Shown: positions 57,969 through 64,000, counted from the stretch's first letter. The stretch: 64,000 bases of DNA from Dyella lutea (GCF_024158035.1 NZ_JAMZEK010000002.1:310001-374000); one strand, 5' to 3'. Notes: a model not told the origin generated them from the letters alone. Made by a program: numbers and translations.

Positions 57969-58082
57969 CTACAGGTTGTGAAGCACGACATATACGACGA
58001 AAGCTACGAAAACGGAAAAAGCGATCCACCATACAACGCGCTGCGTCCTTGTCTTCGGGCTAGTACCTCCAACACCAACCAT
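57969..58082 (-). CDS. Integron cassette 7: 37-aa single-helix membrane microprotein
   Basis: The cassette between 57900 and 58103 has no longer credible ORF. This one starts MVGVGGTSPKTRTQ and continues into one helix (VVWWIAFSVFVAFVVYVVL) ending HNL. GGGAG is 8 nt upstream. The positive N-terminus suggests N-in orientation. Unknown function; type I toxin-like or regulatory membrane peptides have similar form. Confidence 0.5.
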   Translation of the reverse strand: MVGVGGTSPKTRTQRVVWWIAFSVFVAFVVYVVLHNL

Positions 58083-58102
58083 TCCGATGCTCCCACTAGG
58101 AC

Positions 58103-58162
58103 GCCTAACACCTGAGTTAAGCCGCGCCGCGAAGCGGCGTCGGCTTGAATGAATTGTTAGGT
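58103..58162 (-). repeat. attC site 6, divergent stem
   Basis: 60 bp, cores GCCTAAC and GTTAGGT, but a different stem (GCCGCGCCGCGAAGCGGCGT). The only member of this type in the array. Confidence 0.88.
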
Positions 58163-58354
58163 CTCAGCGTATGGCACATATGGTCCCCAGCCAAGATGTT
58201 GGTGCTTGAGCGACTGAGCCTCCTCCCACGACTCGGCGCAGCAGCTCCAGATTAGCTTTGCTTCTGGTGAAAGAAGCTTGCGAAATGACTCGCCGTCTTC
58301 AGGAAAGAAGCTGAGGCTGTCATTGTCTTCCCAGAGTTCGTAACGAGTCGCCAT
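58157..58354 (-). CDS. Integron cassette 6: hypothetical protein
   Basis: A 65-aa soluble protein rich in Trp, Glu and Ser (MATRYELWEDNDSLSFFPED start; SCCAESWEEAQSLKHQH in the middle). Unrecognised. Confidence 0.65.
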   Translation of the reverse strand: MATRYELWEDNDSLSFFPEDGESFRKLLSPEAKLIWSCCAESWEEAQSLKHQHLGWGPYVPYAET

Positions 58355-58368
58355 ATTCTGTGGCTGAG

Positions 58369-58427
58369 ACCTAACGCTGGAGTTAAGCGGCGCGCGTCAG
58401 CGCGTCCGCTTGGACGAGTGGTTAGCC
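58369..58427 (-). repeat. attC site 5
   Basis: 59 bp, GCGCGCGTCAGCGCG stem variant, cores ACCTAAC and GTTAGCC. Confidence 0.92.
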
Positions 58428-58717
58428 GCAGCGACTTGCAAGTGCGCGGCTAGTTGCTGAAGCCAAGAACGGTACCCTAGTACTGAGCCAGGCCAGTAGT
58501 AGCAGCCCATAGCCTGCACGGCTTGACCTAGCTCGTGGTCCGAAAAGGGAGACTGGGAAAGCTCCCTCAATTTGGTAGCGACGTGCTCTGGCAGAGGTGC
58601 GCTGGAGTCCGCGACGAATTGCTCAGCAACAGCCTGCCATGAGGCGTGCTCAACCACCCAGTCCTGATGGAAGTAGGCGCCAAAGAGTTGCTCTAGATCT
58701 GTGTCGAGTTCCGCCAT
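58397..58717 (-). CDS. Integron cassette 5: CdiI_2-like immunity protein
   Basis: A 106-aa protein starting MAELDTDLEQLFGAYFHQDW. The LxQLFGAYFHQDW block followed by a helical body resembles CdiI_2-type immunity proteins of contact-dependent inhibition. No toxin gene adjoins, so it would be an orphan immunity gene. The final ANHSSKRTR is read from the attC. Confidence 0.7.
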   Translation of the reverse strand: MAELDTDLEQLFGAYFHQDWVVEHASWQAVAEQFVADSSAPLPEHVATKLRELSQSPFSDHELGQAVQAMGCYYWPGSVLGYRSWLQQLAAHLQVAAANHSSKRTR

Positions 58718-58732
58718 ATGCCGTCCTTGACC

Positions 58733-58789
58733 GGCTAACGCTTGAGTTAAGCGGCGGCGAAGCCGTCCGCCTTGAACGAGATGTTAGGT
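58733..58789 (-). repeat. attC site 4
   Basis: 57 bp, GGCGAAGCC-type stem, cores GGCTAAC and GTTAGGT. Confidence 0.9.
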
Positions 58790-59125
58790 TTGCGCCTGCG
58801 CCACACAACCCCAGCCATCGTACTCGACGCCGAATAGCTGTGCGAGACAAGTAAAAAAGCCCGACACACACAGAGCTACCGGTTGCTCGACAGGCATGTT
58901 GATAGTGACGAGAACGGAGGAAGGCTCTTGCAGGATGGCTTTGCCGTAGCTGTGATCGTTGACAAAGGACGCGACGAGAGCAGCCTTTTCTGCGTCCGAT
59001 GCTACGAGAAGAAAGTCTACGTCGCGGAACCTAGAGAAGTGGTCGCCATTGCGATCAAGTGACCGAAGAACATCGGTGTCGGCTGCGGCGGTTTCCATCA
59101 ATGTCGCGACAAATTCCATGGGCAA
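58784..59125 (-). CDS. Integron cassette 4: RraB-like protein
   Basis: A 113-aa alpha-beta protein. LRSLDRNGDHFSRFRDVDF and the C-terminal FTCLAQLFGVEYDGWGC resemble the RraB fold, whose E. coli member inhibits RNase E. Many RraB-fold proteins have unknown roles, and the RNase link is not shown here. Confidence 0.65.
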   Translation of the reverse strand: MPMEFVATLMETAAADTDVLRSLDRNGDHFSRFRDVDFLLVASDAEKAALVASFVNDHSYGKAILQEPSSVLVTINMPVEQPVALCVSGFFTCLAQLFGVEYDGWGCVAQAQT

Positions 59126-59181
59126 ACCTAACGCTTGAGTTAAGCGGCGGCGTAGCCGTCCGCTTGGACGAGTGGTTAGGG
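59126..59181 (-). repeat. attC site 3
   Basis: 56 bp, GGCGTAGCC-type stem, cores ACCTAAC and GTTAGGG. The start codon of cassette 4 abuts its core with no gap. Confidence 0.9.
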
Positions 59182-59541
59182 GTTGCCAGCGCAGACAAGA
59201 AACGCGTAATCGCGTGGCGACACCTGATGAACGAACTGGCTGCCTGCATGGTTGAGTATGGCTGCCGAGTGCAAAAAATTGAGATTGAAGCCATCGCCGG
59301 TGACCACGACGCCTGGCACATACGTGACAACGCTGCTATGCCAGCCATCTTGATGCGTGCGGAGCCAAGCGGAAAGGGCCTTGTATTGCTCTGAGTCTTG
59401 GCTGATAGCGCACTGCTTGGTTCGCACGCCGTTCACCGTAAGCGACAGGCTGAGCTGGCCGCTCGGAAGAGAGAAGTGGATCGGCCGAGCGCAACCACTC
59501 AGGGCCATCGCGGAAGCCACAAGTAGACCGATTACTTTCAT
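59176..59541 (-). CDS. Integron cassette 3: lipoprotein
   Basis: A 121-aa protein. The N-terminus MKVIGLLVASAMALSGCARP has a lipobox (LSGC), so it is probably membrane-anchored in the envelope. The mature part is beta-rich and unrecognised. The start at 59541 is used; the longer in-frame ORF would read through the neighbouring attC. Confidence 0.75.
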   Translation of the reverse strand: MKVIGLLVASAMALSGCARPIHFSLPSGQLSLSLTVNGVRTKQCAISQDSEQYKALSAWLRTHQDGWHSSVVTYVPGVVVTGDGFNLNFLHSAAILNHAGSQFVHQVSPRDYAFLVCAGNP

Positions 59542-59546
59542 GCAAT

Positions 59547-59603
59547 CCCTAACGCCTGAGTTAAGCGGCGGCGAAGCCGTCCGCCTTGAACGAGTTGTTA
59601 GGC
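59547..59603 (-). repeat. attC site 2
   Basis: 57 bp, GGCGAAGCC-type stem, cores CCCTAAC and GTTAGGC. Confidence 0.92.
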
Positions 59604-59864
59604 ACCCGCGGAGCGCCTGCGAAGAACGACTATGCCAGCAAAGGCGAGGTTGACCAACGAGATGCCAGCAAGCCACATGAGCGAGGGAAATAGGTAGTTC
59701 CGCATCGACTCGACTCCGGCAGCCTGTACGGCACCCAAGGCTTTGGGGTTACAAGGCCCGGCGATCGGGAGTTGGGCGAAGGTGACAAAGAAGCGCTGGG
59801 CGCCGGCAAAAAGGGCGGCCACGTTGACGGCAACGAGCGCTAGAAATGCTGACTTTTGTTTCAT
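59598..59864 (-). CDS. Integron cassette 2: membrane hypothetical protein
   Basis: An 88-aa protein with two helices (FLALVAVNVAALFAGA and SLMWLAGISLVNLAFAGIVVL) and a basic C-terminus. The ATG is 1 nt from the attC core, leaving no room for a separate ribosome-binding site. Confidence 0.7.
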   Translation of the reverse strand: MKQKSAFLALVAVNVAALFAGAQRFFVTFAQLPIAGPCNPKALGAVQAAGVESMRNYLFPSLMWLAGISLVNLAFAGIVVLRRRSAGA

Positions 59865-59865
59865 G

Positions 59866-59922
59866 GCCTAACGCTGGAGTTGAGCGGCGGCGGAGCCGTC
59901 CGCCTCGGACGACTGGTTAGGC
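59866..59922 (-). repeat. attC site 1
   Basis: 57 bp, GGCGGAGCC-type stem, cores GCCTAAC and GTTAGGC. Read through entirely by the cassette 1 frame. Confidence 0.93.
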
Positions 59923-60137
59923 TCGGAGGACTTTGCCATACCGACCGACATTGCACGCCTGATGAGGGTGACTCCGGCAGCAATGAATACGAGCACGACA
60001 AAGGCTCGCCCGGAAAAAATGCCAGCCGAATAAGCCGAAGTGATGCTAGACGCGGAGAAGTCACGCACTAGGGCGAAACACCTCCCCAGGCCCACTAAAA
60101 GTGACATCAAGCCAACAATAATCATGGGTTTTTTCAT
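59868..60137 (-). CDS. Integron cassette 1 (attI-proximal): membrane protein with attC-encoded tail
   Basis: An 89-aa protein with two helices (MIIVGLMSLLVGLGRCFAL and AFVVLVFIAAGVTLI). AAAGGA precedes the start. The reading frame runs through the whole attC, adding the tail EADGSAAAQLQR. As the cassette nearest attI it should be the most recently inserted and the best placed for a Pc promoter. Confidence 0.72.
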   Translation of the reverse strand: MKKPMIIVGLMSLLVGLGRCFALVRDFSASSITSAYSAGIFSGRAFVVLVFIAAGVTLIRRAMSVGMAKSSEPNQSSEADGSAAAQLQR

Positions 60138-60162
60138 GGGCGCGTCCTTTGCGACGGAAAAT

Positions 60163-60300
60163 GCCTAACGCTATGTAGATTGCAAAACGCAGTCTAATCC
60201 TGCGACCTATCCCCGGAACATCCACCCGTTGCCGCGGGACTCCCTTACAACATTCAACGACTTGCCCCGCTTCGTGCAGCCTAATCCTGCAACCTAATCT
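60163..60300 (-). promoter_or_regulatory. attI-like site and intI leader region
   Basis: On the minus strand the recombination point GTTAGGC (60169-60163) joins cassette 1. To its right are two 22-bp direct repeats (60189-60210 and 60276-60297; GCAG-N-CTAATCCTGC-N-ACCTA) and a third CTAATCTTGC at 60294-60303, which may be integrase-binding repeats. No clear Pc or LexA box could be assigned. Confidence 0.7.
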
Positions 60301-60330
60301 TGCCGCTCACATCGGCGGAGGGTGGCACGG

Positions 60331-61335
60331 ATGGCATCGTTCCACGGGAAGGGGGCGGGGGCAAGCAAGGCGGCCGAAAAGCCGCCGAAGTTGCTCGACC
60401 AGGTGCGCGACCGCATGCGGCGGTTGCATATGGCCCGCCGCAGCGAAGAGGTCTATGTCGGCTGGGTACGGCGTTTCATTCTGGCCAACGGCAAACGGCA
60501 TCCGCGCGATCTTGGCGCCACCGAGATCGAGCGGTTCCTGACCGGACTGGCGGTGCACGGGCGCGTGTCGGCGTCCACCCAGAACCAGGCGTTGTCTGCG
60601 CTGCTTTTTCTATACAAGCAGGTGCTCGGTCTGGAGTTGCCATGGCTGGATGGAATGGAGCGGGCGAAGCGCCCCCAACGCGTGCCCACGGTGCTGACGC
60701 GTGCAGAGACGCAAGCCTTGCTGGCCGAGCTGCGCGGCGTGCACTGGCTGATGGGCAGCCTGCTGTACGGCACCGGCATGCGCCTGATGGAGTGCGTGCG
60801 CCTGCGAGTGAAGGACGTGGATTTCGAGCGCCACGAGATCGTGGTGCGACAGGGCAAGGGGGCCAAGGATCGCCGCACGATGCTGCCGCGGATGCTGGTG
60901 GAGCCGCTGCGCACTCAACTGGCGGAGGCGCGGCGTGTGCACGAGCGTGATCTGGCATCCGGCTTCGGACGGGTCTGGTTGCCGGACGCGCTGGATCGCA
61001 AGTTTCGCGGCGCGGGGGCGGACTGGGGGTGGCAGTATGTGTTTCCGGCGTCAGCGCGCAGCATCGATCCGCGCGATGGCGTGGAGCGTCGCCACCATAT
61101 AGATGAATCGAGCCTGCAGCGAGCGATCAAGCGGGCGCGTGACCGGGCGGGCATCGTCAAGCCGGCCACCTGTCACACCTTGCGCCACTCCTTCGCCACC
61201 CACCTGCTGGAAGCGGGGCAGGACATCCGCACCATCCAGGAGCTGCTCGGTCACAAGGATGTGGCGACTACGCAGATCTACACCCATGTGCTCAACCGGG
61301 GTGGGATGGGCGTGGTCAGTCCGCTGGATCGGTGA
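60331..61335 (+). CDS. intI: Integron integrase IntI (tyrosine recombinase)
   Basis: A 334-aa site-specific recombinase that inserts and excises cassettes at attI and attC. Catalytic residues are all visible: R151, K176, H282, R285, H308 and the nucleophile Y317 (TQIYTHV). The integron-specific insertion (about residues 218-262, [20 protein letters not shown] followed by HHIDES) separates it from ordinary XerC/D enzymes. No frameshift or stop is present, so it could be active. The ATG at 60331 has GGAGGG at good spacing; a GTG at 60322 is possible. Divergent from the cassettes. Confidence 0.95.
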   Translation: MASFHGKGAGASKAAEKPPKLLDQVRDRMRRLHMARRSEEVYVGWVRRFILANGKRHPRDLGATEIERFLTGLAVHGRVSASTQNQALSALLFLYKQVLGLELPWLDGMERAKRPQRVPTVLTRAETQALLAELRGVHWLMGSLLYGTGMRLMECVRLRVKDVDFERHEIVVRQGKGAKDRRTMLPRMLVEPLRTQLAEARRVHERDLASGFGRVWLPDALDRKFRGAGADWGWQYVFPASARSIDPRDGVERRHHIDESSLQRAIKRARDRAGIVKPATCHTLRHSFATHLLEAGQDIRTIQELLGHKDVATTQIYTHVLNRGGMGVVSPLDR

Positions 61336-61373
61336 GGGTGGCGGTCTGGGCGATGGGGTGTGATGAAAAGGGT

Positions 61374-61398
61374 GTCGGGGCTGAAGCCCCTCCCACAA
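61374..61398. repeat. REP-like palindrome GTCGGGGCTGAAGCCCCTCC
   Basis: The short stem GGGGCT/AGCCCC is followed by TCCCACAA. It resembles common extragenic palindromes of pseudomonads and xanthomonads. Confidence 0.6.
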
Positions 61399-61469
61399 GG
61401 GATCGCCGCGCGCGGTCCGGCAGAGGAACGCGCTGGCGCGGGCGGCCCTGCGCAGTCTTCGCGGGTGTT

Positions 61470-61550
61470 GTAGGAGCCCGCTGGCGGGCGATGCTCCTGC
61501 TCCTGATCCACATCGAAACAAAAGAGCATCGCCCGCGAGCGGGCTCCTAC
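61470..61550. repeat. Paired inverted REP elements, GTAGGAGCCCGC family
   Basis: Two opposed copies (arms about 61470-61496 and 61524-61550), starting GTAGGAGCCCGC and ending GCGGGCTCCTAC, form a long palindrome between intI and fhlB. It shares its unit with the single copy at 35726. It may terminate both convergent genes. Confidence 0.8.
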
Positions 61551-61564
61551 GGGGGCGATGTGGC

Positions 61565-61837
61565 CTAGAGCTTTTCGCCGGAGGCCTCGTACACGCAGGC
61601 CAGCACCGAGGCGGCGGCGGCGTAGAGCGTGCCGGGTACGTCGTCGCGCAGGCGCAGCGAGGCGAGCAGGGCGGCGATCTGCGGGTCCGGATGCAGCGGA
61701 ATGCCCTGGTCGCGGGCGCGGGCCAGCAGCAGGTCGAGGGTTTCGGCCGGGACGCGCGGCGCGGCTGGTGCGTCCTTGCCGCCGGTGCCCAGGCGCAGGG
61801 TGACGCGGCGTTGCGGGTTCGGTAGCGACTGGGTCAT
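61565..61837 (-). CDS. fhlB: FhlB-like protein (C-terminal domain of FlhB)
   Basis: A 90-aa protein related to the cytoplasmic C-terminal domain of FlhB without the membrane part (MTQSLPNPQRRVTLRLG start; HPDPQIAALLASLRLRDDVP in the second half). In other bacteria a similar FhlB can partly replace FlhB_CC. No NPTH motif, as expected. Overlaps the fliK stop by ATGA. Confidence 0.8.
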   Translation of the reverse strand: MTQSLPNPQRRVTLRLGTGGKDAPAAPRVPAETLDLLLARARDQGIPLHPDPQIAALLASLRLRDDVPGTLYAAAASVLACVYEASGEKL

Positions 61838-63096
61838 GCCTGGGCCTTCAGCAGGTTGGCGGTCTGTCGGCCGGTGCCGCGCGGCAGGCCGGTCTGGCAG
61901 GTGAGCTGGTCGAGCAGCAGGCCGCAGGCGGCCAGCCGCTGGCGCAGGGCGGTGAACTGTTGCTCCAGCCGGTCGGTGGTGTTGGCGCGCTCGGCCCACA
62001 GCCGCACCGACAGGCGCAGGTCGTGCAGGTGCAGCTCGCCCTGCACCGGCCCCAGCGTGGGCAGGTCGATGGCGAAGCCGAGCGTCCATTGCCGTGGCGG
62101 CTCGCCTTCCGGGCCGGGCACGTAGTCCAGCTGCATCTGCAGCACGTCCTTGCCGTCGCGGCCCTTGATCGGGATTTCGGTCATCCAGGCCGGCACGGTG
62201 GTGGCTTCGAGCTGCGCCACCTCCACCCGCGCCAGTGCGGCGCGCACGGCGGTGTGCAGTTGCGACAGCAGCGGCGCCGGATCGTCCTCGCTGCCGAGCC
62301 GGATCAGCTGGTGGGTCAGCTCGGCCGCGCGCGCCTGCGGCTGCACGCCGCGCTGGAGCAGCGGCGGCGGGGTGTCCAGCTCGGATCCGGGCAGCGCCGG
62401 CCGCGGGGTCTGCGTGCTGCCACCGGCGCTGGCACTGCCACGCGGCGGGGCGTAGCTGGCGAGCAGGTTGGACAGCTTCAGCAGCACCGCTTTCCAGTCC
62501 TCCTCGCCCACGTGGGCGGCCAGCAGCGGCCCCTGGGTGAGGCTGGATTCCATGAACAGGCCGCTGCGCACGATCGCCTCGCGCAGGCCGGCGCCGGTGG
62601 TGACGTCGGCCGGCGTGCGGATCGCCTGCTCCAGTTGGGCCAGCACCGGGCGCAGCTCGGCCGGGATCTGCCGCATCACCGGTCGCTGCGACAGCGCCTG
62701 CACCGAGGCCAGCAGCGGGGCGAAGCCGTTCTGCTGGGGTAGCCGTTCGCGCATGGCGATCTGCGCGGTGGACTCGGCCACCTGCGGCAGCATCACCTCC
62801 AGCGTGGGCTGGCTGCCCAGGCTGAGTACGCGCACCTGGAACTGCGCCGGCAAAGGCCCCTGGGCCTGGCCGGGCTGCAGCATCGAGCGCGGGTCCGCTG
62901 CATGGCCGCCGCTGGACTGGCCGGACAGGTCCGCCTCCACGGTCATCCCGCCCACCTGCAGCAGGATCTTGCCCTGGTCGGTCGTGCCCAGCGGTCGCGC
63001 GGACAGCACCACCCCGATGCGCCAGCTCTCGGCGGTGGTGCCGGAGGCGGCGCCGAGCCAGGTCAGTGCGGCAAGGCTGGTGGGTTGGATGATCAA
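61834..63096 (-). CDS. fliK: Flagellar hook-length control protein (FliK family)
   Basis: A 420-aa protein with a long variable N-terminal part and a C-terminal Flg_hook-like domain (about residues 315-400; WTLGFAIDLPTLGPVQGELHLHD and LRLSVRLWAERANTTDRLEQQF). It would measure hook length and trigger the FlhB switch. It lies away from fliL, where fliK usually sits, beyond the integron. A sigma-28-like promoter at 63155-63181 drives it. Confidence 0.85.
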   Translation of the reverse strand: MIIQPTSLAALTWLGAASGTTAESWRIGVVLSARPLGTTDQGKILLQVGGMTVEADLSGQSSGGHAADPRSMLQPGQAQGPLPAQFQVRVLSLGSQPTLEVMLPQVAESTAQIAMRERLPQQNGFAPLLASVQALSQRPVMRQIPAELRPVLAQLEQAIRTPADVTTGAGLREAIVRSGLFMESSLTQGPLLAAHVGEEDWKAVLLKLSNLLASYAPPRGSASAGGSTQTPRPALPGSELDTPPPLLQRGVQPQARAAELTHQLIRLGSEDDPAPLLSQLHTAVRAALARVEVAQLEATTVPAWMTEIPIKGRDGKDVLQMQLDYVPGPEGEPPRQWTLGFAIDLPTLGPVQGELHLHDLRLSVRLWAERANTTDRLEQQFTALRQRLAACGLLLDQLTCQTGLPRGTGRQTANLLKAQA

Positions 63097-63154
63097 GCGA
63101 GGCTCCTTCGCCCCACGGCGGAGATCGGGCCGTCGGACGGCGGCTTGTCGAGGG

Positions 63155-63181
63155 CTAACGGCCGCGCGCGCGGGAACTTTA
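63155..63181 (-). promoter_or_regulatory. Sigma-28-type promoter of fliK-fhlB
   Basis: On the minus strand TAAA, 15 nt, then GCCGTTAG. It matches the FliA consensus at 10 of 12 positions with exact spacing. 58 nt before the fliK start. Confidence 0.65.
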
Positions 63182-63214
63182 GCCCCGTGTGCGCAACCGC
63201 ACGAAACCCGGCCC

Positions 63215-63241
63215 TAAAGCCCCGGCCGCAGCCGCCGATAA
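63215..63241 (+). promoter_or_regulatory. Sigma-28 promoter of STAS-cheY
   Basis: TAAA (63215-63218), 15 nt, GCCGATAA (63234-63241): an exact match to the FliA consensus, 47 nt before the STAS gene. Confidence 0.88.
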
Positions 63242-63288
63242 GCCCCCCGAGCGAAATCACCGGCCACACCGGCCAACGGGGCAAGGGC

Positions 63289-63612
63289 ATGGGCAGCAAG
63301 GCGTCATCCAAGGGCAAGACGGCCACGGCCGCGACGGGCATCGTGCTTCCGGCGGATTGCCGGCTGGGCGCGCTCGACACCCTGGCGCCGCAGTTGCGCG
63401 AGGCCGCCGACGGCAGTGCCGCGACGCTGGACGGCGCGGCGGTGGAAAAGGTCGACGGCGCGGCGATGCAGCTGCTGGTGGCGTTCCGCCGGGCGGCGCT
63501 GGCCGCCGGCGGCAGTGTGGCCTGGGCCGGGGCGAGCGACGTGTTGCACGAGGCGGCCAGCCTGCTGGGGCTGGGCGCGGAACTGGATCTGCCGGCCGTG
63601 CGGTCGGCCTGA
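63289..63612 (+). CDS. STAS-domain protein
   Basis: A 107-aa STAS domain, the anti-sigma-factor-antagonist/NTP-binding fold. It has the segment ATLDGAAVEKVDGAAMQLLVAFRRAAL and the second helix LHEAASLLGL. At the position of the usual phosphorylated Ser/Thr the sequence reads VDGAAMQLL, so it may not be phosphorylated. In the same FliA-driven unit as cheY, suggesting a chemosensory role. Confidence 0.8.
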   Translation: MGSKASSKGKTATAATGIVLPADCRLGALDTLAPQLREAADGSAATLDGAAVEKVDGAAMQLLVAFRRAALAAGGSVAWAGASDVLHEAASLLGLGAELDLPAVRSA

Positions 63613-63625
63613 AACGAGGTGGAAG

Positions 63626-63988
63626 ATGGCAAAGATTCTTGCAGTGGATGATTCGGCGTCGATGCGCGGCATGGTGGCCTTTACCCTGCGTGGCGCCGGC
63701 CACGAGGTGAGCGAGGCCGAGAACGGCCAGCTCGCGCTGGACCAGGCCAAGGGCGGCAAGTACGACCTGGTGCTGGCCGACGTGAACATGCCCGTGATGG
63801 ATGGCATCTCCATGGTGCGCGAGCTGCGCACGCTGCCCGAGTACAAGGGCGTGCCGATCCTGATGCTGACCACCGAGTCGCATACCGACAAGAAGATGGA
63901 AGGCAAGGCCGCCGGTGCTACCGGCTGGCTGGTCAAGCCGTTCGATCCCGAACAGCTGCTGGCCACCGTCAACCGCGTCCTGGGCTGA
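63626..63988 (+). CDS. CheY-like response regulator
   Basis: A 120-aa single receiver domain. It has DD in ILAVDDSASMRGMV, the phosphoacceptor Asp in LADVNMPVMDG, Thr in MLTTESHTDKK and Lys in WLVKPFDPEQL. GAGGTGGAAG precedes the ATG. A second CheY in the window, closer to the CheY of Che-like (TIGR) clusters with a STAS partner than to the FliM-binding one. A second chemosensory gene set may continue past the right edge. Confidence 0.92.
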   Translation: MAKILAVDDSASMRGMVAFTLRGAGHEVSEAENGQLALDQAKGGKYDLVLADVNMPVMDGISMVRELRTLPEYKGVPILMLTTESHTDKKMEGKAAGATGWLVKPFDPEQLLATVNRVLG

Positions 63989-64000
63989 TCCGGAGAAAAC

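Larger units (their letters stand above)
50781..61335. mobile_element. Sedentary chromosomal integron (intI, attI, 25 cassettes)
   Basis: An IntI-type recombinase gene on the plus strand is divergent from an array of 25 minus-strand one-gene cassettes. They are separated by 24 highly similar attC sites of 56-63 bp (core RYYYAAC...GTTRRRY, usually GCCTAAC...GTTAGGC in this orientation). Near-uniform attC sequence across one array and a local intI are hallmarks of chromosomal integrons such as those of Vibrio and Xanthomonas. The cassettes look lower in GC than the flanks. Insertion site: between the cheW-side genes and fhlB-fliK. Boundaries on the left are approximate. Confidence 0.93.

Noticed and set aside
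57789..58115. 108-aa plus-strand ORF spanning attC 7
   Set aside because: It crosses an attC site and two cassettes on the strand opposite to all other cassette genes.
50879..60137. Toxin-antitoxin cassettes, often found in large integrons
   Set aside because: No pair of overlapping small genes or known toxin or antitoxin motif was recognised; every cassette has one gene.
50879..60180. Regularly spaced near-identical repeats suggesting a CRISPR array
   Set aside because: Spacing is 200-550 bp with one gene in each interval. The repeats are imperfect palindromes with RYYYAAC/GTTRRRY cores, and an IntI gene adjoins. They are attC sites.
60163..60330. LexA-controlled promoter of intI
   Set aside because: No E. 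coli-type CTGT-N8-ACAG or TTAG-type palindrome was found in the leader, so SOS control was not called.

Overview
This 64 kb window is GC-rich chromosomal DNA that most resembles a motile gammaproteobacterium of the Lysobacterales (Xanthomonadales), probably Rhodanobacteraceae (Rhodanobacter/Dyella/Frateuria-like). The grounds are gene order (thrS-infC-rpmI-rplT-pheS-pheT-ihfA-merR; fliLMNOPQR-flhBA-flhFG-fliA-cheYZA-motCD-cheW), sigma-54 and sigma-28 flagellar promoters, REP-type palindromes and a chromosomal integron. The genus is inference from sequence character; no database was searched.

Layout. 1-11.8 kb is housekeeping: uvrB, tRNA-Val, a HemJ/CopD-like membrane protein, a nucleotide-sugar epimerase, then the translation block thrS to ihfA and a MerR-like regulator, closed by tRNA-Pro. 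infC starts at an ATC codon. 11.9-25 kb holds metabolic and surface genes: a chemoreceptor, serA divergent from a D-2-hydroxyglutarate dehydrogenase-like flavoprotein, proline iminopeptidase, a large secreted nuclease next to upp, a PsiF-repeat protein, an MHS-type transporter and a class III aminotransferase. 25.1-29.9 kb is one tightly overlapping operon of ABC ATPase, permease, two paralogous DesK-like kinases and one LuxR-type response regulator. A MATE exporter and queA follow.

32.5-49.2 kb is the flagellar export, flagellar regulation, chemotaxis and stator cluster. It opens with a textbook sigma-54 promoter before fliL and runs to cheW with many 4-nt overlaps. cheB, cheR and a parA-like gene are absent from the usual positions. 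A hypothetical gene with a long structured leader follows.

50.8-61.3 kb is the most unusual region: a sedentary chromosomal integron. A full-length IntI-type tyrosine recombinase with the integron-specific insertion lies on the plus strand. To its left are an attI-like site and 24 recognisable attC sites separating 25 one-gene cassettes, all on the minus strand and so divergent from intI. Most cassette products are small unknown, secreted or membrane proteins. A few resemble SUKH (SMI1/KNR4), CdiI_2 immunity, RraB, MltR or TPR proteins. The integron separates the chemotaxis genes from fliK and an FhlB-like gene, which share a divergent pair of sigma-28 promoters with a STAS-cheY module at the right end.

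Functional picture. RpoN-type control would start the export apparatus operon, which contains fliA. FliA then has good candidate sites before fliK-fhlB, STAS-cheY and the distant chemoreceptor gene. The cassette array is a separate gene reservoir set inside this regulon.
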